A stretch of DNA of 64,000 bases from Novosphingobium sp. (GTDB lineage: Bacteria; Pseudomonadota; Alphaproteobacteria; Sphingomonadales; Sphingomonadaceae): positions 124,001 through 188,000 of the forward strand of contig NZ_JAUYNB010000010.1 in assembly GCF_030699305.1 (NCBI RefSeq). The letters run 5' to 3'. The position numbers were made by a program, and so were the translations under genes. Below the pieces are notes generated by a model. That model searched no databases. It saw nothing but the letters and a program-made list of their open reading frames with translations, and was not told where the DNA came from. Below are positions 20,457 to 28,739 of the stretch, in pieces. Position 1 is the stretch's first letter; the number at the start of each line of letters is the position of its first letter.

Positions 20457-20795
20457 ATGACTTATGTCGTCACCGATGCCTGCATCAAGTGCAAGTACAT
20501 GGACTGCGTCGAGGTCTGCCCGGTGGACTGCTTCTACGAGGGTGAGAACATGCTGGTGATCAACCCCAGCGAATGCATCGATTGCGGCGTATGTGAGCCG
20601 GAATGCCCGGCCGAAGCGATCCTGCCCGATACCGAATCCGGGCTGGAACAGTGGCTGGAACTCAACACCAAGTATTCCGCCGAATGGCCGAACCTGACCT
20701 CCAAGAAGGATTCGCCGGCCGACGCCGACGATTTCAAGGGTGTGGACGGCAAGTTCGAAAAGTTCTTCTCGCCGGAACCTGGCGAAGGCGATTGA
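20457..20795 (+). CDS. fdxA: Ferredoxin FdxA, 7Fe type ([3Fe-4S][4Fe-4S])
   Basis: Low-potential electron carrier of 112 residues. C9, C17 and C50 match the [3Fe-4S] ligands, and C21, C40, C43 and C46 match the [4Fe-4S] ligands of Azotobacter ferredoxin I, with an offset of one for the initiator Met. The pattern is [17 protein letters not shown] then [12 protein letters not shown]. The C-terminal extension ([17 protein letters not shown]) is typical of alphaproteobacterial FdxA. AGAGGATAA precedes the ATG at 20457. The longer listed start is not needed. Confidence 0.96.
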   Translation: MTYVVTDACIKCKYMDCVEVCPVDCFYEGENMLVINPSECIDCGVCEPECPAEAILPDTESGLEQWLELNTKYSAEWPNLTSKKDSPADADDFKGVDGKFEKFFSPEPGEGD

Positions 20796-20904
20796 GCGGA
20801 CGCGCCTGAACGGACGCGAATCGGGCCTTTCCGCCTGATTCCACCGTTTGACCACAGCAAAAAACCGGGTTTGCCGGCGCGCGATTCTGCGCGCTGGCAA
20901 TATT

Positions 20905-20932
20905 GTTGCGGATATGTTATATAATCCGCAAC
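20905..20932 (+). promoter_or_regulatory. Palindromic AT-rich promoter/operator upstream of carD
   Basis: GTTGCGGAT and ATCCGCAAC form a perfect 9-bp inverted repeat around an AT-rich centre. A consensus-like TATAAT (20920-20925) lies between and inside the arms. The pattern stands out in a GC-rich region of about 300 bp between fdxA and carD. No good -35 box was found at 17 bp, although TGGCAA lies 19 bp upstream. Confidence 0.5.
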
Positions 20933-21100
20933 TGCCGGGGTTTTCCGCCTCGTGCGCAGCCGCAGATCATGAAAGGCAGGACGCAACGTTCGGTTGATGG
21001 GAACATCGGACCGGGTCGCAAGGCTTTACCCCGTTCCAGCAAGCATCAATCGACCAAAGGCCCGCAAGCGGGTCCGTTCAGCCGTATGAAAGGACGTTAC

Positions 21101-21634
21101 ATGGTGGTCAAGGCGCACGCCTTCGATGTTGGTGACTACGTCGTTTATCCCAAGCACGGTGTTGGCCGGGTGATTGAACTGCAAGAGCAGGAAATCGCTG
21201 GCATGAAGCTCGAACTCTATGTCCTGCGTTTCGAAAAAGAACGCATGACGCTCCGCGTGCCGACCAACAAGGTCGAAGCGATCGGAATGCGCAAGCTGTC
21301 GTCTGACAAGACGCTGCGCGAAGCGCTGGATACCCTGACCGGCAAGCCCAAGGTGAAGCGCACCATGTGGTCGCGCCGCGCCCAGGAATATGAAGCAAAG
21401 ATCAATTCGGGTGATCTGGTGTCGATCGCCGAAGTGACGCGCGATCTGTTCCGCGCCGATGACCAGCCGGAACAGAGCTATTCCGAACGGCAGATCTTCG
21501 AAGCCGCGTCTTCGCGCCTGGCGCGCGAACTGGCCGCGATGGAAAAGACCGACGAACCGGCTGCACTGAAAAAGATCCTCGCGATCCTGAACGAGCACGC
21601 GCCGAAGTATTATGCGGAGCAGGCTACCGCCTGA
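21101..21634 (+). CDS. carD: CarD/CdnL family transcription factor
   Basis: RNA polymerase-binding factor that stabilises open complexes; in Caulobacter CdnL supports growth and rRNA or biosynthetic transcription. The 177-residue product has the CarD N-terminal Tudor-like domain (FDVGDYVVYPKHGVGRVIELQEQEI) and a helical C-terminal domain (TMWSRRAQEYEAKINSGDLVSIAEVTRDL). AGGA about 7 nt upstream favours the ATG at 21101 over one at 21086. It is followed by a strong bidirectional terminator, so its transcript probably ends there. Confidence 0.93.
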   Translation: MVVKAHAFDVGDYVVYPKHGVGRVIELQEQEIAGMKLELYVLRFEKERMTLRVPTNKVEAIGMRKLSSDKTLREALDTLTGKPKVKRTMWSRRAQEYEAKINSGDLVSIAEVTRDLFRADDQPEQSYSERQIFEAASSRLARELAAMEKTDEPAALKKILAILNEHAPKYYAEQATA

Positions 21635-21655
21635 CCCCGCCGATCCGGCAAGCCG

Positions 21656-21692
21656 AAAAAAGGGCCGCTCCTGCAAGGGAGCGGCCCTTTTT
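21656..21692 (+). terminator. Rho-independent terminator after carD
   Basis: AGGGCCGCTCC pairs with its complement across a 6-nt loop, and flanking AAAAA and TTTTT extend the stem. It starts 22 bp after the carD stop codon. It is symmetrical and could also work on the minus strand, where no gene reads into it. Confidence 0.92.
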
Positions 21693-21722
21693 GCATTGGC
21701 CCTCTTGAAACCGCAGAGTTGG

Positions 21723-21740
21723 CGTATTATTACAGTAATA
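21723..21740. promoter_or_regulatory. Imperfect AT-rich palindrome before the DUF2807 gene
   Basis: GTATTA-TTACAG-TAATAC lies about 38 bp upstream of the ATG at 21778. The 6-bp arms are perfect. AT-rich operators of this form are used by several small regulators, but no regulator gene is beside it. Confidence 0.4.
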
Positions 21741-21777
21741 CACGAGAGCACTTGCTGACCAAACGAGGGAGTTTCAC

Positions 21778-22554
21778 ATGAAGCTGGGCAATTTCGCAAA
21801 GGCGTTCGCGCCGATCATCGCCGTGGTCATGGCCGCCGGAGTGTCCGGCTGCGATGCATCCAACATCACGCTGAACGGCGGCGAAGGCAAACCGCTGTCC
21901 GAACTGGACCTGACCGGGACCGCGCCGAGCGAACTGGTCCTGCTTGGTCCCGATGAAGTGCGCGTCACCACGGGCGACAAGCTGGCCATCACGATCGAAG
22001 GCGACGACGCGCTGAAGGACCAGATGCGCTTTACCCTGAAGGACGGCGCGCTGGGCATCCTGCGCAAGGACAAGACCTTTTCCGGCAGCGGCAAGGTCGC
22101 GGTCGTCAACGTGACGATGCCCGCGCCCGCCGAACTGGTCATGGCCGGATCGGGCAAGATCACCGCAGGCGCGTTGGCCAGTGCCGCGAAAATCACGATT
22201 GCCGGGTCCGGGCAGATCGAAACCCCGACCGTGGCAGGTGATTCGCTGGACGTGACGATCGCCGGATCGGGCAACTACCGCGCAGCAGGCAACGTGAAGT
22301 CGCTGAAATTGACGGTGGCCGGCAGCGGATCGGCGGCGCTGGACGCGCTCAAGGCCGATACCGTGAAAGTCACCATTGCAGGGTCGGGCAGCACCACGTT
22401 TGCGTCTGATGGCGATGTCGATGCCACGATCATGGGATCGGGCGATGTCACCGTAAAGGGCCGCGCCCGCTGCAAGGTCAGCGCGATGGGATCAGGCAAG
22501 TTGACCTGCGAAACCGGCGCAACCGGCAAGGCGGAACCCGCCAGCGCTGAATAG
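21778..22554 (+). CDS. DUF2807 (head GIN domain) lipoprotein
   Basis: Predicted lipoprotein of 258 residues. A hydrophobic signal ends in the lipobox GVSGC (C25), and the next residue is Asp, which in Enterobacteria favours retention in the inner membrane. The rest consists of repeated beta-helix rungs with the recurring motif AGSGxxx (KITIAGSGQIETP, DVTIAGSGNYRA, KLTVAGSGSAALDA, KVTIAGSGSTTF). This is the pattern of the putative auto-transporter adhesin head GIN/DUF2807 domain. Function is unknown. A GAGGGAG ribosome site precedes the ATG at 21778. Confidence 0.85.
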   Translation: MKLGNFAKAFAPIIAVVMAAGVSGCDASNITLNGGEGKPLSELDLTGTAPSELVLLGPDEVRVTTGDKLAITIEGDDALKDQMRFTLKDGALGILRKDKTFSGSGKVAVVNVTMPAPAELVMAGSGKITAGALASAAKITIAGSGQIETPTVAGDSLDVTIAGSGNYRAAGNVKSLKLTVAGSGSAALDALKADTVKVTIAGSGSTTFASDGDVDATIMGSGDVTVKGRARCKVSAMGSGKLTCETGATGKAEPASAE

Positions 22555-22651
22555 CAATTGCGCATTCGCGCTGAACCACCAGTCCCGGTTCATCGCGGCG
22601 TAACCCCGCACTGCCATGTTGCGCTCCATCATGCAGTGCGGGGTTCTGATC

Positions 22652-22972
22652 ATGCGGTACGGGGGCATAATTCTGGGGGCGCTGATGCTGAGCGGGTGCG
22701 GCGCGGCAAGTGCCGTGGTCGATCTGGCCACGCTGCCGGTGCGCGGCGCGTCGAAGGTGGTCGATGCCGCAACCGTCAGCCAGTCCGAACGCGACCAGCA
22801 GCGCGGCCAGGACATTCGCCGCCGCGAAGAGCGGCTGGGCGAGCTGGACCGCGAATACGAGAAGCAATCCCGCCGCTGCGCCGAGGGCAACGACGAAGCC
22901 TGCCGCAAGCGCGATGCCGCCTATGCCGAAATCCGCACGCTGCTGCCCGGCGTGCCGTACGAACCGCGTTAG
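22652..22972 (+). CDS. Small putative lipoprotein, function unknown
   Basis: I do not recognise a family. From the ATG at 22652 the 106-residue product starts MRYGGIILGALMLSGCGAAS, a clear lipoprotein signal with lipobox LSGC (C16) and Gly at +2. A charged helical part follows (SERDQQRGQDIRRREERLGELDREYEKQ), probably coiled-coil, with two cysteines near the end. The listed ORF starts at 22616 with 12 extra residues. Its TAG overlaps the convergent Sua5 stop (TAA on the other strand) by two bases. Confidence 0.65.
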   Translation: MRYGGIILGALMLSGCGAASAVVDLATLPVRGASKVVDAATVSQSERDQQRGQDIRRREERLGELDREYEKQSRRCAEGNDEACRKRDAAYAEIRTLLPGVPYEPR

Positions 22973-23931
22973 GCCGCAGCGCGCCGCAAGCGATCATTGA
23001 TCGCCGCCCCGATCCCTTCGTCAGGCACCGGGGCAACGGCAATGCGCGGCTGATCGGCGGCTGCCGCGCGGTGCAGGCAATCGTACAGCCGCGCCGCCGC
23101 TTCGGCGAGATCGCCGCTGGCCGAGAGGGTCATGTCACCCGCAACCACGCCGAACCCGATGTGGAATTCATCCGCTGCCGCCGCTTCCGCATCCAGCCGG
23201 ACGGGTTTGCCCGGAGCATAATGGCTGGCCAGCTGGCCCGGCGCCTCGATTCCGGTTGACGTCGCGGCGTCGGATTCCTGTCCCAGAACGGTGGAAATCT
23301 GCGCTTCCGTGATCGGTCCAGGGCGCAAGACCTGCCAGCCCCCATCGGCGCGCAGCGCGACGATGGTCGATTCGATCCCCGCCGCGCAGGCCCCGCCATC
23401 CAGCACCAGCGGCACCCGATCCCCCAGCGAGGACATCACGTGAGCGGGCGTGGTCGGGCTGACCGCGCCAGACCGGTTGGCCGATGGTGCAGCCAGCGCC
23501 AGTCCGCTCTCAAGCAGGACGCTGCGCATGGCCGGGTGCGCGGGGCAGCGCAGCGCGATCGTCGGCAAGCCTGCCGTCACCGCCGGGGCGATTCGCGCGC
23601 CCGCCCGCAGCGGCAAGACCATGGTCAGCGCGCCGGGCCAGAACGCCGCCGCCAACTGCTTTGCGCGATCATCCAGCACAGCGATGGTTTCGGCCTGCGC
23701 GACGTCCAGCACGTGGACGATCAGCGGGTTGAAATCGGGCCGTCCCTTGGCACGATAGATTGCCGCTACGGCATCGGCGCTGTCCGCGCGGGCGGCGAGG
23801 CCATAGACCGTCTCGGTCGGCACCGCGACCAGCTGGCCGGCCAGCAACGCCTGCGCGGCAGCGGCAATTCCCGCCGGATCGGGCACAAGCAGCTGTGGGC
23901 GCAGATGTGGGGCTTGCGGCTTGTCGGGCAT
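22969..23931 (-). CDS. L-threonylcarbamoyladenylate synthase (Sua5, YrdC plus C-terminal domain)
   Basis: Makes threonylcarbamoyl-AMP from threonine, bicarbonate and ATP for t6A37 modification of ANN-decoding tRNAs. The 320-residue product has the YrdC domain (VPTETVYGLAARADSADAVAAIYRAKGRPDFNPLIVHV, APSANRSGAVSPTT). A linker and C-terminal Sua5 domain (LASHYAPGKPVRL) follow, so it is the longer Sua5 form rather than TsaC. The track merges it with antisense of neighbouring genes (ORF 22969-25860). The ATG at 23931 gives the family length. It is divergent from the acyl-CoA dehydrogenase gene. Confidence 0.92.
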   Translation of the reverse strand: MPDKPQAPHLRPQLLVPDPAGIAAAAQALLAGQLVAVPTETVYGLAARADSADAVAAIYRAKGRPDFNPLIVHVLDVAQAETIAVLDDRAKQLAAAFWPGALTMVLPLRAGARIAPAVTAGLPTIALRCPAHPAMRSVLLESGLALAAPSANRSGAVSPTTPAHVMSSLGDRVPLVLDGGACAAGIESTIVALRADGGWQVLRPGPITEAQISTVLGQESDAATSTGIEAPGQLASHYAPGKPVRLDAEAAAADEFHIGFGVVAGDMTLSASGDLAEAAARLYDCLHRAAAADQPRIAVAPVPDEGIGAAINDRLRRAAA

Positions 23932-23988
23932 GGCAGCCGCGCTATAGGCCATAGGCAGCAAAGCCAAGGAAAAGCGCGAGGACGCCCG

Positions 23989-25719
23989 ATGGAATTCACT
24001 GCCCCCACTGCCGAACAGGTCCTGGCCATCAAGGTCAACGCCGGGATCGACGAAATCGCCGGGCATGACCGGTTCGCCGCTGCCAGCCCTGACATGGTCG
24101 AAGCCATTGTCGAAGGGATCGGCACGTTTGCTGCCGGTGAATGGGCACCGCTCAACCGGATCGGCGACACGCAAGGCGCGGTGCTGGCCAACGGCACGAT
24201 CACCCTGCCCGCCGGGTTCGCCGAAGCCTATCGCGGTTATGTCGAGCAGGGCTGGAACGCGATATCCGGCGACGCGGAGTTTGGTGGTCAAGGCCTGCCG
24301 TTCACGCTGTCGGCCAACGTGATCGAGAACCTGGGCACGGCAAACATGGCGTTCGGCCTGCTGCCGATGCTGACCGTCGGCGCGATCGAGGCGCTGACGC
24401 ATCACGGCAGCGCCGCGCAAAAGGCGCTCTATCTGGACAAGCTGATCAGCGGCGAATGGTCCGGGACGATGAACCTGACCGAACCGCAGGCCGGGTCTGA
24501 CGTCGGCGCGCTGCGCACCACCGCCACACCGATCACGGATGGCGAACATGCGGGCCGCCATAGGATCAAGGGCACCAAGATCTACATCACCTGGGGCGAG
24601 CATGATCTGGCGGGCAATATCGTCCACCTGGTGCTGGCCCGCACACCGGGCGCGCCCGAGGGCAGCCGGGGGATTTCGCTGTTCATCGTGCCCAAGTTCC
24701 ACGTCGCTGCGGACGGCACGCTGGGCGGGCGCAACGACGCGCGCTGCGTGTCGATCGAACACAAGCTGGGTATCAACGCCTCGCCCACCTGCGTGATGAG
24801 CTTTGGCGACAACGATGATTGCATCGGCGAGCTGGTCGGCGCGGAGAATGCGGGCCTGAAGGCAATGTTCACGATGATGAACTCCGCCCGGATCAATGTC
24901 GGCAATCAGGGCGTGCAGATCGCCGAACGCGCGCTGCAACAGGCGCAGTATTATGCCCGCGAGCGCGTCCAGTCGGCGCGGGCGGGCGGGCCGGGCCGCG
25001 AACCGGTCGCAATTATCGAGCATCCCGACGTGCGGCGGATGATCCTGCGGATGCGGGCGCTGACCGAAGGCGCGCGGGCGCTGCTCTACTACACCGCCGG
25101 GATGGTCGATCGCGGGACGCTGGGCGTGGCCGGAGCGCAAGGGCGCGCCGATTGCCTGGTGCCGATGATCAAGGCCTGGGGCACCGACATCGGCTGCGAA
25201 GTGGCCAGTATCGGCGTGCAGGTCCACGGCGGCATGGGTTTTGTCGAGGAAACCGGCGCGGCCCAGCATTACCGCGATGCGCGGATCACCCCGATTTATG
25301 AAGGCACCAACGGCATTCAGGCGGCTGACCTGGTCACCCGCAAGCTGGGCTATGAAGGCGGCGAAGTGCTGATCGCGCTGCTGGCCGATGTCGCGGCGGG
25401 CGCGGGTGACGGTGCCCCGGCGCTGAAAGCACTGGCCGAGGACTGCATCGCAGTCGCGCGCTGGATGATCAGCGATGCCAGCCTGGATGACAAGCTGGCA
25501 GGCAGCACCGCGTTCTGCACGATGTGTTCGGTCGCGGTGGCGGGCTGGCAACTGCTGCGCCAGGTCGATGCCGCCGAAGGCGCGCTGGCGGTCACCAAGC
25601 CGGTGATCGCACGTTATTTCGTGGAGCATATCGTTCCCGAAGCACGCGGCCTGAAAGCGGCGGCCACCGCCGGTACTGACCTGCTCTATGCGCTCGACGC
25701 AGCGACGCTGGCGGGATGA
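23989..25719 (+). CDS. Acyl-CoA dehydrogenase, long C-terminal form (DmdC-like)
   Basis: FAD-dependent acyl-CoA dehydrogenase of 576 residues, longer than the usual 380-residue enzymes. It has an extra C-terminal helical domain, as in the 3-methylmercaptopropionyl-CoA dehydrogenase group. Motifs: MNLTEPQAGSDVGALRTTA (FAD/substrate region), VHGGMGFVEETGAAQHYRDARITPIYEGTNGIQ, with the Glu of YEGTNGIQ as the likely catalytic base. Real substrate is uncertain, since sphingomonads carry several paralogues. The ATG at 23989 follows GAGGA. The stop overlaps the DUF815 ATPase start (ATGA), so the two are coupled. Confidence 0.88.
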   Translation: MEFTAPTAEQVLAIKVNAGIDEIAGHDRFAAASPDMVEAIVEGIGTFAAGEWAPLNRIGDTQGAVLANGTITLPAGFAEAYRGYVEQGWNAISGDAEFGGQGLPFTLSANVIENLGTANMAFGLLPMLTVGAIEALTHHGSAAQKALYLDKLISGEWSGTMNLTEPQAGSDVGALRTTATPITDGEHAGRHRIKGTKIYITWGEHDLAGNIVHLVLARTPGAPEGSRGISLFIVPKFHVAADGTLGGRNDARCVSIEHKLGINASPTCVMSFGDNDDCIGELVGAENAGLKAMFTMMNSARINVGNQGVQIAERALQQAQYYARERVQSARAGGPGREPVAIIEHPDVRRMILRMRALTEGARALLYYTAGMVDRGTLGVAGAQGRADCLVPMIKAWGTDIGCEVASIGVQVHGGMGFVEETGAAQHYRDARITPIYEGTNGIQAADLVTRKLGYEGGEVLIALLADVAAGAGDGAPALKALAEDCIAVARWMISDASLDDKLAGSTAFCTMCSVAVAGWQLLRQVDAAEGALAVTKPVIARYFVEHIVPEARGLKAAATAGTDLLYALDAATLAG

Positions 25720-26534
25720 GCGACGCGCTGATCCGGATCGCCGAGGCGCTGGAGCGACTGGCTCCGCCGCCCGCCAGCGCGGCAGACTGGGCCGCTGCCC
25801 CGGCGTTTGTCTATGACCAGCGCGGCGCCCGCGCGGTGGAGCGCTTCGTCGCCCCGCCACTCGATCTGCTGCGCGGGATCGAGGCGCAGAAGGCGCTGGT
25901 TACCGCCAACGTCAACCGGCTGGCGCAGGGCCATGCCGCGCATGACATGCTGCTGTGGGGGGCGCGCGGCATGGGCAAGTCCGCGCTGCTGCGCGCCAGC
26001 ATTGTCGCCGCGCAGGCGTTGCACGACAACGCGGTGGCGCTGGTGCAGGTTGCGCCCGATGCGCTTTCGGCGCTGGCACCACTGTTCGCCGCGCTGGGCA
26101 GGCAGGACCGCCGGTTCCTGGTGTTCATCGACGACCTGGGGTTCGAAGACGCCGACGGCGCAGGCCCGCGCACGCTGCGCAGCTGGCTGGAAGGCGGGGT
26201 CGAGGCGCGGCCCGGCAACGTCCGGCTGGCCGTAACCTCAAACCGCCGCGCCATCGTCCCGCGGCACCTGTCAGAACAGGATGATCCGATCAACCCGCGC
26301 GACGCGGTGGATGACAAGCTGGCGCTGGCAGACCGGTTCGGCCTGTCGATCGGGTTCCACGCCTGCCCCCAGGACGATTACCTGGCGATCATTGGCGGCT
26401 ATTGCGCGCAGTACGGACTAGAATGGGACGCTGGCGAAGCGCTGGAATGGTCCAAGCGGCGCGGCGCGCGGTCAGGCCGGGTGGCCTGGCAATTCGTCAC
26501 CGAACTGGCAGGCCGGGCGGGCAAGGCGCTTTAG
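25716..26534 (+). CDS. DUF815 family ATPase
   Basis: Predicted P-loop ATPase (272 aa) with Walker A GARGMGKSALL around residue 82 and Walker B FLVFIDDLGFED around residue 137. A sensor-like segment RLAVTSNRRAIVPRH and the family tail (RSGRVAWQFVTELAGR) follow. DUF815 is related to AAA+ proteins and has no defined role. It overlaps the stop of the acyl-CoA dehydrogenase gene by 4 bp, which suggests coupled translation without suggesting a mechanism. Confidence 0.85.
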   Translation: MSDALIRIAEALERLAPPPASAADWAAAPAFVYDQRGARAVERFVAPPLDLLRGIEAQKALVTANVNRLAQGHAAHDMLLWGARGMGKSALLRASIVAAQALHDNAVALVQVAPDALSALAPLFAALGRQDRRFLVFIDDLGFEDADGAGPRTLRSWLEGGVEARPGNVRLAVTSNRRAIVPRHLSEQDDPINPRDAVDDKLALADRFGLSIGFHACPQDDYLAIIGGYCAQYGLEWDAGEALEWSKRRGARSGRVAWQFVTELAGRAGKAL

Positions 26535-26546
26535 GCGCCCCGCCCG

Positions 26547-28019
26547 CTATTGCTGCTTCACCGTCGTATCGTCCTTGAACCCGGCCGAGAAGCGCGCGTT
26601 GGGATCGCCCTGAAGCGAGCGCTGCGGCGGCAGCTTGCCGGTCACCACGGGCTTCACCGGCGCAGCAGGCTGCGCGTTCGGGGCGATCACGCGCCAGATG
26701 ATCCCGGCGGTATCGTCCGACACCAGCAGCGCGCCGCCCTTGTCAAACGCTACCCAGGTCGGGCGGCCCTGAGTCTCGCCGCCGTCCTTGGTGAGGAACC
26801 CGGTCAGCACCGGCACAGGCAGCCCCACCGGGTTGCCGTTGGCGTCAAACCGCACGAACACGACGTCGTATCCGGCCTTGGGCTTGCGGTTCCATGAACC
26901 GTGGCGGGCGATGAACGCGCCATTGCCAAAGTCCGCGCCCAGCCGTTCCCCGCCGCTTACAAAGGCCATTCCCAGCGCAGCCACGTGCGCGCCGAGTGCG
27001 TATTCCGGCTTGCGCACGAAATCGTCGATGTACTCAGGCGCGGCGGCGGTAACGCGGTCATCGTTGTATTTCTTGAAGTATATCCATGGCCAGCCATAGT
27101 GCGCGCCAACCGGCACGTTGGTGAGGTAATCGGGCACCAGATCGGGACCGAGCATGTCACGCTCGTTCACGGTGGTCCACAATTCACCCGACGCAGGGTT
27201 CCAGGCGAGGCCATTGGCATTGCGCAGCCCTTGCGCGTACTGGCGCGGATGGCCGGTCTTGAGGTTCAATTCCCAGATCGCGGCGCGGCCCTGTTCGATC
27301 TCCATCCCCTTTTCGCCGATGTTCGAGGCCGAACCGACGGCCACGTAGAGCTTCTCGCCATCGGGGCTGAGGATGATGTTGCGCATCCAGTGGTTGCCGC
27401 CCGGCGGCAGGTCCATCAGCTTTTTCGGCGCGCCCGCCAGGGTGGTTTCGCCAAGCGGATAGGCGAACGCGAGCACCGCATCGTGGTTGGCGACATAAAG
27501 CGTGCCATCGCGCCAGGCGAGGCCGGAGGGGGAGACGAGGCCATTGCCGACGCGCAGGTCGAACTTGCCCTCGGCCTTGCCGTCGCCGTCCGCGTCGCGC
27601 AGCAGCACCAGCGTATCGGCCGATTCGCCTTTCGCGCCCGCGCTGCTCATCAGCCATTTGCCAATCTTCGCCATCAGGCCCGTGCCAAGATTGCCCTTGG
27701 GCGATCCGGTCAGCGCCACCACGACGTCGCCGTTGGGTAATGTCAGCATGGTGCGCGGATGGTTCAGCCCTTCGGCAAACCGGCCCACGACCAGCCCCTT
27801 GGCCGGGGTCGGCGCGGCATCGGCGGCCCAGCCGATCGGCTTGGCAATGCCGACGCTCGGCAAGGTTTCGGGTTTGGGTTCGACGATGACCGGATCGGTC
27901 CCGGACAGCTGGTCGACGGTGTATTCCGCCGGAACCCCCCGCCAGATCCAGAACACGAACCCGCCCACGACGAGCAGGAATACCCCAAGGGCGACGAGCA
28001 GCTTGCGTTTGGTCGACAT
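26547..28019 (-). CDS. PQQ-type sugar (sorbosone/glucose) dehydrogenase-like protein, membrane-anchored
   Basis: Six-bladed beta-propeller oxidoreductase-like protein of 490 residues, facing the periplasm. An N-terminal hydrophobic segment (LLVALGVFLLVVGGFVFWIW) anchors it. Propeller motifs include RTMLTLPNGDVVVAL, PPGGNHWMRNIILSPDGEKLYVAVGSASN, LWTTVNERDMLGPDLVPDYLT and RPTWVAFDKGGALLVSDD, as in GSDH/sorbosone dehydrogenase proteins. Substrate and cofactor are not certain. The listed ORF starts at 28136, but the ATG at 28019 gives a proper signal anchor. Confidence 0.85.
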   Translation of the reverse strand: MSTKRKLLVALGVFLLVVGGFVFWIWRGVPAEYTVDQLSGTDPVIVEPKPETLPSVGIAKPIGWAADAAPTPAKGLVVGRFAEGLNHPRTMLTLPNGDVVVALTGSPKGNLGTGLMAKIGKWLMSSAGAKGESADTLVLLRDADGDGKAEGKFDLRVGNGLVSPSGLAWRDGTLYVANHDAVLAFAYPLGETTLAGAPKKLMDLPPGGNHWMRNIILSPDGEKLYVAVGSASNIGEKGMEIEQGRAAIWELNLKTGHPRQYAQGLRNANGLAWNPASGELWTTVNERDMLGPDLVPDYLTNVPVGAHYGWPWIYFKKYNDDRVTAAAPEYIDDFVRKPEYALGAHVAALGMAFVSGGERLGADFGNGAFIARHGSWNRKPKAGYDVVFVRFDANGNPVGLPVPVLTGFLTKDGGETQGRPTWVAFDKGGALLVSDDTAGIIWRVIAPNAQPAAPVKPVVTGKLPPQRSLQGDPNARFSAGFKDDTTVKQQ

Positions 28020-28111
28020 GGGGCGGGACGATAGATGCACTGCGGCTAGGCGGCAACAGGGGAGTATTGTAGGGCCGTCACCACCCGCCGCCGCCAAGGA
28101 AACCACCGCCC

Positions 28112-28597
28112 ATGTTCGCCTTTGAACCCGATCCAAACCAGCCCAGGGCCGAATTGTATGCCGATCTGGTCGGCGCGGCCCGGGCGCTGACCCACGGGGA
28201 AAGTGACGGCGTGGCCAACATGGCCAATGTCGCGGCGCTGATCTGGCAGTTCCTGCCCCGGCTCAACTGGTCAGGCTTCTACCGCGTGGTGAGCGCGGAC
28301 GAGCTTGTCCTGGGGCCATTCATCGGCAAGCCCGCCTGCATCCGCATTCCGTTCGGTCAGGGCGTGTGCGGCGCAGCGGCGGCCACCGGGGCAACCCAGC
28401 TGGTGCCCGATGTCCATGCCTTTCCCGGCCATATCGCCTGCGATGCCGACAGCCGGTCCGAACTGGTGGTCCCGGTTCTGCGGGATGGCCGGTTGATCGC
28501 GGTGATTGATCTCGACAGCCCCGAACCCGCCCGCTTCGATGCCGAGGACGCAGCGGGAATCGAGGCCTTGGCAGCGGCCATCGCCGACGCGATCTGA
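28112..28597 (+). CDS. msrC: Free methionine-(R)-sulfoxide reductase (GAF domain)
   Basis: Reduces free L-methionine-(R)-sulfoxide to methionine in the cytoplasm. The 161-residue GAF protein has all three functional cysteines, C76, C86 and C110. Their spacing of 10 and 24 residues is the same as in the E. coli enzyme (C84, C94, C118). Motifs: LNWSGFYRV, GPFIGKPACIRIPFGQGVCG, HIACDADSRSELVVP and VIDLDSP. It is divergent from the sugar dehydrogenase gene. Confidence 0.93.
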   Translation: MFAFEPDPNQPRAELYADLVGAARALTHGESDGVANMANVAALIWQFLPRLNWSGFYRVVSADELVLGPFIGKPACIRIPFGQGVCGAAAATGATQLVPDVHAFPGHIACDADSRSELVVPVLRDGRLIAVIDLDSPEPARFDAEDAAGIEALAAAIADAI

Positions 28598-28739
28598 GCG
28601 CGCGCAAACCGCACCGATTCGGGACAGCGCCAAGACAACACCCCTCCCCGCCTTGGTTTTCCGGGCGATACGATGCTAAATTTCGGCTTAACGCCGGGAA
28701 TCGCCGTATCGTCGCGCCCGGTCGATCAGGGGAATGCCC

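Noticed and set aside
23932-25860. Extended part of the 963-aa minus-strand ORF
   Set aside because: It is antisense to the long acyl-CoA dehydrogenase gene. Only 22969-23931 has Sua5 homology.
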